Shown: piece after piece, positions 32,355-46,100 of the stretch
Layout of the letters: every line of letters begins with the position of its first letter
How positions within the stretch are numbered: the stretch's first letter is position 1
Assembly (NCBI GenBank): GCA_030737835.1
Contig: CM060849.1
Coordinates: 16,706,334 to 16,770,333 of the forward strand
DNA from: Acorus gramineus
Taxonomy: Eukaryota > Streptophyta > Magnoliopsida > Acorales > Acoraceae
DNA: 64,000 nucleotides
Reading direction: 5' to 3'
Notes under the pieces: generated by a model
Seen by the model: only the letters and a program-made list of their open reading frames with translations
Databases searched by the model: none
Told to the model about the DNA's origin: nothing
Program-made: the position numbers and the translations under genes

Positions 32355-34160
32355 TCAAGCACCAAAGCCGCCAAGCCAGAAGAACAAAGGGAATTGTACT
32401 GCAGCCATGAAAAGCAATATATAGTTCAGCCTACTTGATCCGTGGTTCCTCATCTCTGCGAAGAGAACCCTCTTCATCGTCTTCACCAAGAACACCCCCA
32501 TGCATACACACATCCAAGGCATCATGAAGTAGTATGAGTTGCCCCAGAATATCCTCAACAACACTGCTAATGATATACTGGTGAAGGCATACCCACCATA
32601 AGATACTATATCCAACAATGGAGCCTCCCCGCTGCCTAAAGTGTACAGTATCCCCTTTAGAAGCAGGACTTGCAAGAACCAGCCAGCTAGTCCTTTGGTG
32701 AAGAGGAGGCTCAAAGCCTCAGGGCTAAACCTGAGATGTTTTACAAAATGGAGGATAAATGATTATGGAAATTAATCAGAAAATGCAGAACTAAAAGGCT
32801 CAGACACTTCAATGAACATGTCATGTCCGTGTCCATCCACATATCGAACACATGATACAACACGACACATGTTGGACACGTGTCAGGCATGTTCCATAAG
32901 TGTCTAAAACTCCAAAAATAATTATCTGAATTTTGGATACGAATTGGACGCACAATGGACATAGCATGGACACAACACTAATGTGGCACAACATTGTAAC
33001 TTTTTTTCTCACTAACTATTTATAAGGTTTAGGATCACATAAAACTAAATTCTGTTAAAAATCTTAATGGTTGACACACCATAGTAGTTGTGTTAATTTT
33101 TTAAAGTTTATGGAGGTGTGTCCCACCTTTCTAAATAATCATAATATATAATAGTATTTATTTCTTTATTTCATTGGCATGACTTTGCTGTGTTTGTGGC
33201 CATGCTTTTCAAGATCTGCCATGACACCGTGTCCATATCATGTGTTGTGCCCATGTTCATGCTCCATCGGTGCAAATGGAAAGAAGAATAAGAATGGGGA
33301 ACAACGTAATCTGTTGCTTACTTTCCACGAAGACCCAACGAGAAGCCCGCGAAAACAAGATACGTGCCGAACGCCATTAGAGGAATGTATAAATCCGGGG
33401 CGTTTATGTCATAGATCGGAGGTTTATAGGACAGCCTGCCCCCCACTGGCTCAGTTATCCTGGTCCAATGCCCCTAAATTCATATACAAAGATAGATTAA
33501 TATTTAAGTCAATAATAATAAATGTTTTTTTCTCATTTCTAAGATCCTGTTTGGAACCAATTTTCAAAAACAGTTTCCCCTCAACCATTTTTTCATAAAA
33601 GCTATTTTGTTGACTTTAACCCATAAGAACCCAACATAAGAATCAATTTAACAATTGGTTCCAAACAGGGCCTTGACTCATCAACAGGGCCTACAAATTG
33701 CAACACCATTGAATTGGCCACTCAAAAATGCATAATTTTAACAAGGAGATGACAAAATTGAGAAACAAACAATCAATAGCGCTATATCTTACCCTGTGGA
33801 GGAACGGAAACAAGACCACCTTCAACTTGTTCCTCACATATTGATCATTCACTTGAAAATAATATTGAGGATCGGAGAAATACCTGCTTATCTGTTCACA
33901 AATTCACACAAGACAAACATTAAATGCCAAGTTGATGTACCCATTCTCACAATACAATCTTAAATGTGTACGTTTGACATGATACCTACATTACTTTGCA
34001 TGAATTCAGAACTTGAACCCAAGAATTTCTCCCCATAAGCACTCAACCCGCCTCGGATGAATCCTGAACCAGCCCCAGATAACGTGGTCCCAAATGGGTT
34101 GGGCTGGGGATTCATTGGGCGTCTCTGCATCCCAGCCTGGTTTCCAATATTATCATACAT
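32355..34160 (-). CDS. YIF1: YIF1 family protein (Yip1-interacting factor, ER-Golgi transport)
   Basis: Four coding exons on the minus strand, 34160-33990, 33891-33793, 33473-33322 and 32730-32355, give 265 residues, the usual plant YIF1 length. The N-terminus [15 protein letters not shown] is cytosolic, and the block [20 protein letters not shown] is diagnostic. Then come [20 protein letters not shown] and a C-terminal membrane domain of about five helices, including [20 protein letters not shown] and [23 protein letters not shown]1 forms a complex with YIP1 and YPT/Rab GTPases and acts in COPII vesicle traffic between ER and Golgi. The ATG lies two bases into its exon, so a 5' UTR intron (34163-35613) precedes it. 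Intron 2 carries a small MITE. All splice sites are GT-AG. Confidence 0.93.
33546..33669. mobile_element. small MITE in YIF1 intron
   Basis: A perfect 17-bp terminal inverted repeat: cctgtttggaaccaatt (33546-33562) and its complement (33653-33669). The cctgtttggaacc end is common among plant hAT-like MITEs. The total is about 124 bp. The target duplication is unclear. Confidence 0.75.
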
Positions 34161-34162
34161 TT

Positions 34163-35613
34163 CTGCAATATGAGAAACAACAAAAATCTTAAAAGGCAAG
34201 ACTTCAACTTCTCAAAGCTTACCCAAAAAAATACAAGTAAAACAGTTTTTTTTTTTTTTTCAATCTAACACTACTGATCCCCATCCAACACAACTTAACA
34301 AAAACATTTAACAAAAGTAAACACTACTGATCCCCATAAAACACAAATTCAGCAAAAACACTTAACAAAAGTAAACAGCAAAAATCAAACACTATTGATC
34401 TACCTTATTAACCACATTTTGTTTATTCCCCCTACTTGTAAATGCTTGTAAATTTTCTTTAATGCAATAGATTCAGATTTACCGAGCAAAAAATAAATAA
34501 ATAAACATCAAACTCGAGTTGGAGTGGGCAGAGGATAGTGTAGAACTTAAGTTAGATAGGTAGAGAGGCAAAATCTGGTGGGAGAGAGATTTACATGGGC
34601 AGGCCCCTCCCAACCGCTAATCACATAGATGAATTCCAAGTCATAGTTACAAGCAGCTAACACATTTTTGAAAATCGTGGTACATCTAGGCATATATTTT
34701 ATAATAAATAATATAACAATTATTAAAATCCACATTTCTCAGACATTTTATCAAACATACGAGGTGATAATAATATTTCATATATATATGCACATTCATC
34801 AAAAATAAAAAATAGAATTCATGTTTTGTAAAAAAAAAAATAGGGATGAAATATAAAGAAATCATAAAAAACTGTAACAAATTTATGTAAGACGTGAGAT
34901 GCAAAAATCAACATCCATGAAAAACAAAAATAATTATAATAAAACATAAAAATAAAACGAAAAAGAAGGGAGTTTTGCAAAAAAAAAAAAATAGAGAGAG
35001 AGAGAGAGAGAGAGAAGATCCATGAAAGTACATGAGAATCTCACCCATTTGGTTGGGATTTTGAAAATGATTTTTTTCCTTTATATTTCTCTCTCTAAAC
35101 CCACAAAAGTCCATGACTGATAAAAGTCTTCACTAATCCTTGTTGAAATCGAATTAACACATGACATTTTGTCCACGATGAGGAGTTTCAATCCAACAGC
35201 GCTTGACTTTTTGTTCACGAGTTGTCTCAATCGAATAACACGTAACTTTTTGTCAACAAACCAATGTCCTAATTAAATAACTCAGGATTTAGAAATCCTT
35301 GGACATGTACTTTCTGTCCATGAATATCCTAATTAACAAACCCCCTAAGATTCCTGTCACTTGAATTTTAGTAGACATTGATCAGATTTGGATTCCTTGA
35401 AGATATCCAAACATTAGAAACATGAACTTTCTTCACACAACCAAATAATAAACAGAAAACCTAAATCCTAATTGGGGTAATATATCCCAACAACACAGTC
35501 TAATCAAACCCTGAAAAAACATCTTTGCATATCCAGGAACTCCATGCGAAGATCTGATGCCAGATGTCCATATTAAAAAGAAAAAAAATCAATCAAAGGC
35601 GGTGATTTCTTAC
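34163..35613 (-). other. 5' UTR intron of YIF1
   Basis: The donor cccttag|gtaagaaatc (35614/35613) and acceptor atattgcag|aaatgtatg (34163/34162) define a 1451-bp leader intron. It contains A/T tracts, a (GA)n run at 34994-35015 and a duplicated phrase, aacactactgatccccat (34266 and 34321). A long first intron in the leader often raises expression in plants; that is inference here. Confidence 0.65.
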
Positions 35614-35789
35614 CTAAGGGCGGCTCCTCGCCTCGCGGCAAGATTGGATCTTCGCGTTGTGTGTGAGAAAAAGAGAGCGTCCGTTTGCAGAAGGTGAGAG
35701 AGAGAATTAACGGTGGCTTTATTTGTGCCCTTGTTATGGAAGTAAGTCTCCTTAAAGAGATCTTTTTGTTAAAGATCCATTTAAATATA

Positions 35790-36713
35790 GGGTTAAAGAC
35801 ATCTAAGTCCCTACAAACATGAGAAAACCCATATAAGTCCCTATTAAAATTAGGACAGACGTACAAGTCCCTGAAAACTCAAAAAAACCCAATTATCATC
35901 CCTGAGTTAAAATTTCATCCAAACTTAACGGAATATTCCTATAATATTCCATCACATATAATTGTGTTGACATTGAAGTCCTTATAAACAGTCATAAAGA
36001 CAAATTAATCCCTGCAAAAGATAAAATTGTCCCTAAAATTGTGTACACATTACTGTTCCTATAAATAATCATAAAGAAAATTAATCCCCGCAAAAGATAA
36101 AATTGTTCCTGAAAGACTTTTACATTTAATTGAATAGACATTACAGTATTTATAAACAATAATAAAGCCAAATTGGTCCCTGTAAAAGACAAAAATACCC
36201 ATGAAGGATTTTTACATTTAATTGTGTAAACATTGCAGTCCTTATAAACAATCATAAAGACAAATAATATAATTTTTTTATTTATTTTTTCATCTTCTAT
36301 CCTATCAATCACACTCCACCTGAAGATCACAATTTGGATGTAAAACTAATATTTTAACCGGTAGAATGCATTCTTCAGGGGCATTTTGGTCTTTTACAGG
36401 GACCATTTTGTCTTTACGATTATTTATAAGGACTATAATGTTTATCCAATTAAATGTAAAAATCTTTCAGGGGCAATTTTGTCTTTTGTAGGGACTAATT
36501 TGTCTTTATGACTGTTTATAAGGACTTCAATGTCTATACAATTATATGTGATTGAATATTCTGATAATATTCCGTTAAGTTTGGATGGAAATTTAACTCA
36601 GGGATGATAATTGGATTTTTCTGAGTTTTCAGGGACTCGTACGTCTGTCCCAATTTTAGTAGGGACTTATATGGGTTTTTTCATGTTTGTAGGGACTTAG
36701 ATGTCTTTAACCC
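35790..36713. mobile_element. Mutator-like MITE at the YIF1 5' flank
   Basis: The left half (35790-36005) and the right half (about 36490-36713) are long inverted copies starting gggttaaagacatctaagtc and ending gatgtctttaaccc, with more than 200 bp of similarity per arm. Flanking 9-mers ttaaatata (35781-35789) and ttaaaaata (36714-36722) differ at one base, fitting a 9-bp Mutator-type target duplication. The core holds several imperfect copies of a phrase like ttacatttaattg..acattgcagtccttataaac. Confidence 0.85.
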
Positions 36714-37189
36714 TTAAAAATATAATAGGTACATTCCCATGTAAGTAAGCTCTCCTAATTTTTTTTTAAAAATATTTTATTGGCATTCTTTTGATAAGTA
36801 CACTCACCCATATCATCTGGCCAGATCCTGATCAGATAAAGATCCAATTAAATTAGGTTGGAAAATGTGGTGGCTCTTTTTTGTTTATACATCCTTATTT
36901 TTTGAATAATAAATTTAGATAACACAAATATTTAAACCCTAAATTGGATTCATTTATATGTTGCTTAATAAATCAATACAAAAATAATAAATTTCATAAT
37001 AACTTAATTTTCTATCAAACAGGGTTCGCATCTTTAATGATTCTCATTCGATTTCTTTCTACAACATATTGTTAAATCAAGCAACACTATAACAACGATA
37101 AATTCTCAAACACTCCTTCAATCTATACGAATCTCTTATTCCACTACTCCCGGCCATTAGCGGTCCTCTGACCTCCCCGATAACGTTAT

Positions 37190-37491
37190 AATGAGTTCCT
37201 CAATGGTGTGAAACCCGATAAGATCGAGCGTGTCCGCTTCTCAAGGATGGCGGTGCCCTCGCCTTCATCAGCAATGTCCTCTTCCGACGCGCAAGGTGGG
37301 CCAAGTGAGGGTGGAGGATGACTTTGGGAGGTCAAAATTCAAAATTTCAAGAGGTGCCCATGACGGGCGTCACCTTCATCAACATCATGGGGGCTAACCA
37401 AGCTAAGATCGAGCTTCAAGAGGTCATCTATTTCTTAAAGAACCCTGATGCATACACACCGCTTTGGGCGCCACAATGCTGAAAGCCAGAG
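37190..37491 (+). pseudogene. chloroplast FtsH1/FtsH5-type metalloprotease fragment
   Basis: The plus strand reads EFLNGVKPDKIERVRFS, then after a frameshift DGGALAF, and, following a stop, GGQNSKFQEVPMTGVTF and IELQEVIYFLKNPDAYT before another stop. This follows the order of type-A thylakoid FtsH (SEFL..VERVRFSKDG, then the SKSKFQEVP-TGVTF-DVAG-QAKLELQEVVDFLKNP block), with the lumenal loop between them deleted. The Walker A, Walker B and HEXXH zinc sites lie beyond the break and are absent, so it is a dead fragment. No introns are visible in the surviving part. Confidence 0.75.
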
Positions 37492-37499
37492 AGGGCACC

Positions 37500-37952
37500 A
37501 CATAGGATTTTGGGTTTTGTGCATATATACATTTCAAATACATGCTAATTATTTGCAAATCATATTTAATGTAAAAATATACCATTTTATCACTTATTAT
37601 GATCAAAATCTAATTTAATTGTAATTGACTAGTGAAAAGAAAGAAAAATAATAACCTTAGCTCAATGTTTATAATAATAGTCTAATCTTTGTAATAATGT
37701 TGATAATTGATTGTTAACAACTTAATTGAATATTTTTTCCACTTTCCATATTTGCTTCACTATATATATATATTGAGTTTTCTATAGTTTTATCATTTTT
37801 TTATATGATAAGTATTTAACTATTTAAGTGAACTATTTTTTTTACTTTTATCAGATTAATGTAATCCAAAATATATAGAAAACTCTTTAATGATAAGGTA
37901 TATGTGATTGTAAATCTTTTTTTATGAAACATCTTTTGTTTAAAATTTGAAT

Positions 37953-37993
<41 letters not shown>

Positions 37994-40177
37994 ATATTAT
38001 AAAAATTAATATTATATTATGAGAGAATATATTATTAAAATAATATAAGGGTAATTTGGTCTTTCTGCATTATTAAATTGTGTTAATTAACATATTTAGA
38101 AAGATAATAAGAAAAATTAACTAAATTGTCATATATGAAAAATTTTATACTTTTAAAAAGTATAAAATTTTTCAATGGTATTTATGCAAAAAAAAACCCT
38201 ATGATTTTTCTAAAAAATGTTGGGTTACTAATTTGGGGGGTGTACAAATCAAGTAGAATTAAATAGATTTCTATACCATAATATATTTAAAGGGGCGCAC
38301 TAAAAGATTTGAGGGCTTTAGATAGAGTCACCCTCAAAATGTTACACTGAGACCATTTTTATAGTCCAAAATACAGTTAGTCCATTCTTCTTATTTTTTT
38401 TACAAAAAACATATACCGTGTCTAATTTAAACAAGACATATACATTTATAAAAAGATGCAAATATATACTTTTTACGAATTGAATGGTATTATTTTCTTT
38501 AAAAAATATATTAGGTACATATTTCCCAAAGGTAGTTTAAGTGAGACTAAGGACTAATTTCACAAGTCGAGATAGAGGTTCTTAATCCATATGCTCATAA
38601 ATAACAACGGAACAGTTGATGACAATTGTCAAATATTGTTTGGAGCCAGTTGTATGGTTGACTCGATAAAAAAAGAGGCTAAGGGTTGGAAAAACTGGGA
38701 CGCGATTGGAAAACATTTTTTTCTAAAGCTTTTGAATGTGGACCAAATACGGCTTATGTGTGAAGGGAGGCGCATTGCCACCGTGGAAGCGTCAAAGGCA
38801 TTTGGGTTCCAATGAAGATTCTGTAGCTTTCTTATTGCGAATCTCAACGTGACCTAAGGTCCATGTGAAATGCCCACGAACTTGACATGATTAATTTGAC
38901 ATAATACATTAGCAACACGGGTATGTGATGAGAAATGTGTATATAAATAGGCGAGATCTCATCAAAATCATGTACAAAACATTTTAATTTGAACAAAACA
39001 TCATTTTTACCTTTTGAGATATTAAGAGCAAGAATTTTAAATAAAAAATCTCAATTTGATTTGATTATAAGAGTTTCTTTAATAGACTCCACAACAAAGT
39101 CTACATACAATAATTATGGTTGTACTATCTCAACATCATATATATGCTTGAGAGTTTTTTAGGTTCTTCAACAGAATAAATGACGCGCATGTCATGAATA
39201 ATAGATATTTGATAATTTTTTATTGCTTATAATTTTTCTTAAATCACAAGTCCCTCCAATTTTCCTTCCTCGACATGTTACGTTAGAATATATTTGTCAA
39301 TCAAATTAAATTTTGATATGATTATAATTCAAAATTTCACTTGATCGTGATCCGAACGTAAATCTAATCTATGTAAAATTGGATTTTTTAAAATCAAATT
39401 CTCACACAAGAGCCCACATATGCATCAATCAAATTTAGACAGTCGTCTCTCAGAGATAATTCAAAATAAATGAAATATAATCAATACTTAATCCCATCAA
39501 TGTATGTTAGTTCTTAGTCAAATGTTTTAAGATAGCTTAAAGATACGTATCAACTCCCCACACCTTAGGGATAACAAAAAACAAAGATGTAGACCAACAT
39601 GAACTGATGAGATCCAATGCTTTCTTCAAAACAATATTACCTTGTAACAATTGTTAGAAAGGACAAAATAAAATGCCCAACCGTTTCAAAACTTTCCAAA
39701 ACCCCAGGTCCACAACACGCACTTAAATCCGTTAATTATAGATGAACGTTACATAAAGCGAGAAGTCACGCTCGACCCCACCACCACACCTCTACAATCA
39801 CGAAAATACCCCCATCAATCACACGTATCCCAATCAATTCCCACCCTCATCAACCCAAGCCTTCCACGTCACAAACCCAAAGGGGGACAAATCCGTCAAT
39901 CAATGAAAAGTCAAGGCCAGTTCTCGCCCATTCAGCTTTCCCCCACCAGATCCGGTTATTCCCTCCCGGGAGACCCTTTCAACAAGATCTCGCCTCGAAA
40001 TAAACATCTTTTACACCGCCAAATCAGTCTCGATTTTAGGGTTTTTTTTTTCCCTTCCCTCTATTGGTCTGAACGTGTTAACAATGCCTAGTACGCTCGA
40101 TCGGGTTCTTCGAATTCGAACGGGTTGAACGGAGGGAGATCGAGAGGGTCATTCATTTACGAGGACGTCGGGGAGCG
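37500..40177. other. intergenic; upstream flank of the SABRE gene
   Basis: (TA)n runs occur at about 37761-37773 and 37961-37990. A short palindrome, ataaaattttt..aaaaattttat, sits near 38140-38180. An ORF at 38591-38815 (…KNWDAIGKHFFLKLLNVDQI…) is open but unrecognised. The last 400 bp become C-rich (ccccaccaccacacc) and are probably the promoter and 5' UTR of the next gene. Confidence 0.4.
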
Positions 40178-43100
40178 ATGGCTTCTTCGCCTGTGAAGTT
40201 CCTGTTCGCTCTTCTTCTCGTCTCCGTCGTCGCATGGATCATCTTCGCGTAAGCCTTCATTCCTTTCTTTTTTGGTTGAATTGGTGGATTTCTTTGTTTG
40301 TTTTTTTTTATCCGTTGCATAGAAATTTTAGATGTTATTGAAGATCAATGGGGAAAGGATTTTAGGCTTTTAGTGGTATTGGATTAGATGGATGGATAAA
40401 GCCAGAGATGAATGAGTGAATTTGATATTGGGGGGTGAGGGGATTGTAGAGTAATTTGTGTAGAGAAAGGTGGTGAACTCTCTTTGGAGGATGCAATTTT
40501 TTTTTAAGTTATTAATTTGTTTTGTTTTGTTTTAGTAGGAGTAAAATATGTCTTGGAACAACAATTTTAGCAGTGGAGGATGAATGTCATTGGGATAATT
40601 GCGTATATACAGGGACGTAATTTGCATGGTTGCACCCAAACTGCACATTTCTTCTACAAACAATCATTTTTTTTTTTTTTGGAGAAAAAAAGAGAATCAT
40701 TAGGGGGTGCAACATGAGGATTTCTTGGGAGGTCAGCACGGATACTTTGTCAACTCCACTGTCATCTGAATACTCTGGATACGTGTAGCATTATGCATGC
40801 TCACTTATATGCCCTTTCTAATAATAGTAAGAAGCATTAAACGGTTCGGGCTTATAGTGGGTTGTGTTTCAGTTTGTCGCTTTGGGTAATGAACTGCCTC
40901 AAGGATGAATGCAGACTGTCTACATTTCCACAACATCTATTATACTTATTTAAGAATAATCTACATCATCTTGTTTCCATGTGAGAGTCAATTTTTGAAA
41001 GTTTTACCTCTTTGGCTGCACTATTTGTATATCCATTAATGAAATTTTGGTGGTTCACCACCTTTCATCAAGAACACGGATGGACTCCATGAATGTTTTG
41101 TCAAAGTTGTTGCGAGGATAGAATGACAGCTTTGGATTGCTTTGTGTTGGATGTATAATGACTTGCTGATGATTGGTAAGGATGCAATGCATGGTCAAAT
41201 GAAAAAAAAATCAAGGGCATTTTTTGTTGGTTTAGTCTTGATGAAGCAGATGTAGAAGCTCTCAGATATGATTCTTGTGCAAGTAGTGTATATGTTATAA
41301 CTAGATGGAGCCAACTTCAAGGAAGCTCATTATCCAATGAATCTTAATAACTGTTCAATTTTTTTTTAAAACGGTAGGCATCCTACCCCAATTTTATTAA
41401 ATGAAGTGAATGCCTAATTACAAAAGCAAAACAAGCAAAATGAAAACCTGACACGGCAACAACAGTCTAGGGCACAGTAGAAGAGGTATCTGCCATTACC
41501 CCAAATTGTTCCTTACCCCACCGCCCCCAACTGACACCCTATTCCTCAATTAGAAGAGGTATCTCTACCATTACCCCAAACCCTCCCCCCTCAATTCACA
41601 CCCTACTATACAATTACAATAATTGTACAGATTCTGAAGGAACTTTCCAAAAATTTTCAAAAAATAAATAATCCTAGAAGGCCAACATTGACAGTTATTA
41701 GTGAAACTCTCCTTTTACAGCAATGAACTTCTTCTCCTCATATGAACTTTTCAAAGTTTGGAAACGGTGGTGGGAGTGGATTTTAATTCTGCCCTGCAAT
41801 TAAATGGAATGTTAGTGATGGCTCAAAAGTCAGATTTTGGAGGTCTGTTGGATTGGTGCTGACCTCTCATACTCAAATATCCATCTATTGTTGCTGTTCG
41901 ATGAATAAGGAAGGCTGCGTGTAGGATCAATGGAATGGACAACAGCAAGGGGCTTTTGGCTTCCTTCTTTAAGGATAGTTCGTAGGGATTCAGAAAACTC
42001 TGAATTCTGCTCCTCTTGCCGCTCCTTCAATCTCTTAATGCTTCAGCAACATGTGGAAGATTTAGTGGTTTGAAATGTTGGAATCCCAGCCCCAGGGATA
42101 GTTTTTCGTAAAAAGTTGTACATGTGGTTGAGAAGAAATATAGGAACCCAACTATCCACCATCCCTAAACACAAATAATAGGGGGCTCCAAGGTACCTTT
42201 AAAAGTATAAGCTTTTACGTGGCTCCTATATAAAGAAAAGTCAATGACAAAGGTGGATAAAGCAAAATGGATGAGTGATGAATCAACTTTATGTCCTCTA
42301 TGCAATAGGGAGAATGAGGTAGTTTACCCTTGTTTTGTTTATGCAGCCTGTTGAGGGGCCTGTGGGAGTACCTAAGATAACTTGTGAATTTGGATATTAT
42401 CTTTAACTTACTAAATCAGTTCTGGGGGCAGGAAACTCGCTAAGGAAGACTGGGGACAGAAGCAATGACGCAAAATCTTTCAATACTTCATCCCAATAGT
42501 ATGTTGGTCTGTTTGGCAGTCTAGAAATAATGCAATATTCAATTACAACACACTGTATCTTGAAATATGTGGGAGGATGTGAAGGACTTTGTTAAAGCAT
42601 GGGGGATACATTCTGCAATTGCCAAAAGGGTGGTTTTTGTGGATAATAACATATGGATTGAGACTTGATCTTTCATTTGTTTGTAGTGGGTGCATGGCTG
42701 TCTAGAACCTTCATCTACCTCCTCTGAGCTCTTTTGTTATTTACCCTTTCTTGATTTATCCTCCGGAATTGCAACCCAACTGTGTGAATAAGATTTAGCT
42801 AAAAGTTCCCAACTAATAGTCCCTGTGGGGTGTGGGCGATTTGGCTCAGGAGGAATCAGACGATTTTCGAAGGGGTCACACCTTATGTTGAAAACATCTG
42901 GGAATCCGCAGAGCAGTGCATAAAAAAATGGGGACATTTTTTGCACGAGAGCGAGTTGCGGGTGTAGTTCATTCGTGGGAGGTTCATAATTGAGGAGTGA
43001 GTGGGTTTTGTCCTTCTGGACCAGTAGTTTACTCTGCTACTGCTTCGGTTTCTTTTCCTTTGCTTGTTCTTTAATTTTGGTTTGTATTTGGACAATTTGT

Positions 43101-46100
43101 GCCCTGGTTTTATATGTCATGATAGATTGTGTACTTTTTTTTATCAAAAAAATAAAAAAACACATTATTTGGGGAATTGGGGGTAGAATCCCTACCAGTA
43201 ATTGGCTGGCCTCGTTTTTTTTTGGTTTTCTGTTGATGATTATGTCTGGCTAGAGGTCTTCTCTGCGAGGCTGATCATCCGTCCTTTGTGTTGTCTTTGC
43301 TTGTAATTCCCCATTGGGCTTTCTCCTTAATATAATTAGGGCTAAAGCCTACCGTTGATATAAAAAAAAAAAAAAAGAATCCCTACCAGTGTTTCCCAAA
43401 AAAAAAGAAAAAAAAAAGCCAACATTGGACACAATTTTTAGTGATACATAGGTTCACTAAGTGTGCACATAGTTGTCGCATATCTTGAATTGGTGTTCGA
43501 ATCAATTAGAGATACAAAGTCAGTGTTATGGCCTTTGAATACTGACTGAATGATATTGAAATAGATACATCATCACCATGAAACTCTGGATTTGATTGCT
43601 GATAAACGACATTTTGTTCATCTTTTTTTTGTAATATCCATCAAATGTGATACCTTGGGAGGATCATTGGATTACCCATTTTTTTCTAAATCATAAAGCG
43701 GTCTTGTCCTTTGTTCTCATGGCTGATCAGTTGCTCTCGTACAAATTTCTGCATAGCTTGTTCCAACGTGTGCACATAATCTGTTTTTCCGACATGTGCA
43801 CATAGGCCTTTGAATACTGATTGAGTGATATTGAATTAGTTACATCATCGCCGTGCAACTTTGGATTTGATTGCTGATAGATGAAATTTGGTTCATCTTT
43901 TTCCATCAAATGTGATACCATGGGTGGATCCATTGGAATTTCCCATTTTTTTTCTCTAAATCATCATGGGGTTTTGTCCTTTGTTGTCATGGGCTCATGG
44001 CTGAGGATCAGTTGCTTTCCTGCAAATTTCTGCATAGCTTGTTTTGACACGTGCATATACTCTGTTTTTTCTACTCCTGTTATGGAGAAAATGGTGTCTG
44101 CTCCAACATCTGGCATTATTTCGGGAACTTTTGTTTATAAAATGTCTGCTATGCTACTTATATTGTCAGTAGGTAGTATATCTCGTGCTTAGGTTGTTAT
44201 GTTCTTAGTGTGGAATATATTGCATTAATGATTTGTTTCAAAAGGCATCAACATAATTTCTTTATTTCTAGATGTATGCAAGTAGCGAGGTTGGTTTTAT
44301 GCTTCCCTGTCATATAGGTCAATATGGATCCCTGTGTTCCTTTGATTAATATATTCATCTGTTGATATGAGACGCGTCTTACTGTTCTTTTATTCCAGCT
44401 TTGCGTCTAGGTTGTTGGCTTGGTTTCTCAGCAGGATATTAGGAGCATCTGTTGGGTTTCGAGTTGCTGGGTGGAACTGCTTAAGGGACGTAAATTTGAA
44501 ATTTAGAAAGGTCAGTTTCCTATAACATTGGTTTTACCAACATTCTGAATGACATGTATAAGTTTTAATCATTTCTTTAGACCTGTCTATATTATTATTA
44601 TTATTATTATTTTGAAAGAGGTTGGAGCCTTCATATTAAAGTTGATGCCACTTGGATAAAAGGAGATGAGGGATCTCCAAAATCAATAAAAATAAAGAAA
44701 TAAAACCAAAGTACAAAGTAAAAAGACAACCACTCTCACACAAAATGTTGCTTACAAAAAAACTTCACCAATGGATCCCCATTATAGTGGATGTGGATTC
44801 CCCATTTAGGAGCATCATCACTTATGCTCGATGAGATGCTGTGATAGCTGCCTATACGTTTTCCATATATATTCATGTAATTGGAAAATGAGCTCATTGC
44901 GTGCGAGCTAAATAGCCCAACGCACTGCATGAGGAACATGACATTGAAATTTTCCCTTGTTGCTACAATCTCCTCTTTTTCTTTTTTTTATTGGAACCAC
45001 TCCCACACACCTTCTAGATTGTTAAAGTTCCACTTCGAGCTAAGGGCCAAACCCACCTTCGACCAAACAGGAAAGCTAATCGGGCAACCAAAGAACAAAT
45101 GCTGTCTAGTTTCACATATGTTGTTTCTTTTGGAAAATGAGCTCATTGCGTGTGAACCAAATAGCCCAACGCACCACATGAGGAACAAGGCCTTCAAATC
45201 TTGCCTTGTTGCTATGATCTCCTCTTTTTCTCCTTTTATAGAATCACTTTCACTTAACTTTTAGATTGTTAAAGTTGCACTTCGAGCCAAGGGTCCAACC
45301 CATGTTTGACCAAATGCGAGAGCTAATCAGCAACCAAAGGAACAAAAAACAAATGCTTCATATTAAATATGAAGAAATAGGCGGAATGGGTGCTATTCAT
45401 ATGCATTAATACGAGGCTTTGTTATAAGCCTCAGATTGACTTTTTATGATTAGAGTCATCACTGATGGAAGTGCCACATTCCATGAAACATGTTAGTGTT
45501 CTCCTTAAGTAAGGAGGAGAGGCTGCAACTCATTGGCTCTCTGGTGGCCAATAAACTCCAGTTTCAGATGTTTGATTCAACCGATTTTATTTGAAGGGGA
45601 CAGAAGGGAAATAAAGAAGTTGTTTGTATCATTTCTCATTGTCCTGGTAAATAAAAATACGTAGAACCCTGGAACAAGATGAGACATGATCAGCCACCTA
45701 TTTGCCTTCTGTAGAGAGGAACTCTAGCCATACTAATTAATGGAAACACAAAAAAGGTGAAAATTTAACAAAGAGAATAAGAGGAGTGCAAGGTAAAAAA
45801 AGGTGAAATTAACTCCTTCCAAATGCTGGTTTTGCTTAGCTTGTTTGGCACACAAGCCAACAACCCAGATAGTTTTTTTTTCTTCCATTAGTCAAGATAG
45901 GAGCTTCATATATATAAATGATGCCACTTGAAGAAATTGGAGATGAGGGATATTCTAGAAAAATAAAGGAAAAGAAAAGACCAAAGGACAAAAAGCAACA
46001 CCCCTTCTCCATTTTGTGTACAATGGAGAAATGGTCGTGTCCAACATTTTTGGATCCCATCTAGAATATGGAGAAGTTTCTATGGATAGTCCTCTGCATT

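Larger units (their letters stand above)
40249..44398 (+). other. SABRE intron 1 (4.15 kb), filled with LINE relics
   Basis: The donor is gcgtaagcc and the acceptor ttattccag. It splits an Ala codon in the membrane anchor. A duplicated segment is visible: gatattgaa..gatacatcatc..gatttgattgctgata near 43550 recurs near 43829 in about 60-80% similar form, followed by matching ttggttcatctttttccatcaaatgtgatacc text. This points to an old 280-bp tandem duplication. Confidence 0.75.

Noticed and set aside
38591..38815. 74-codon ORF with Trp/Lys-rich sequence
   Set aside because: No recognised family, no neighbouring exons with splice sites, and a minus-strand ORF of similar length overlaps it.
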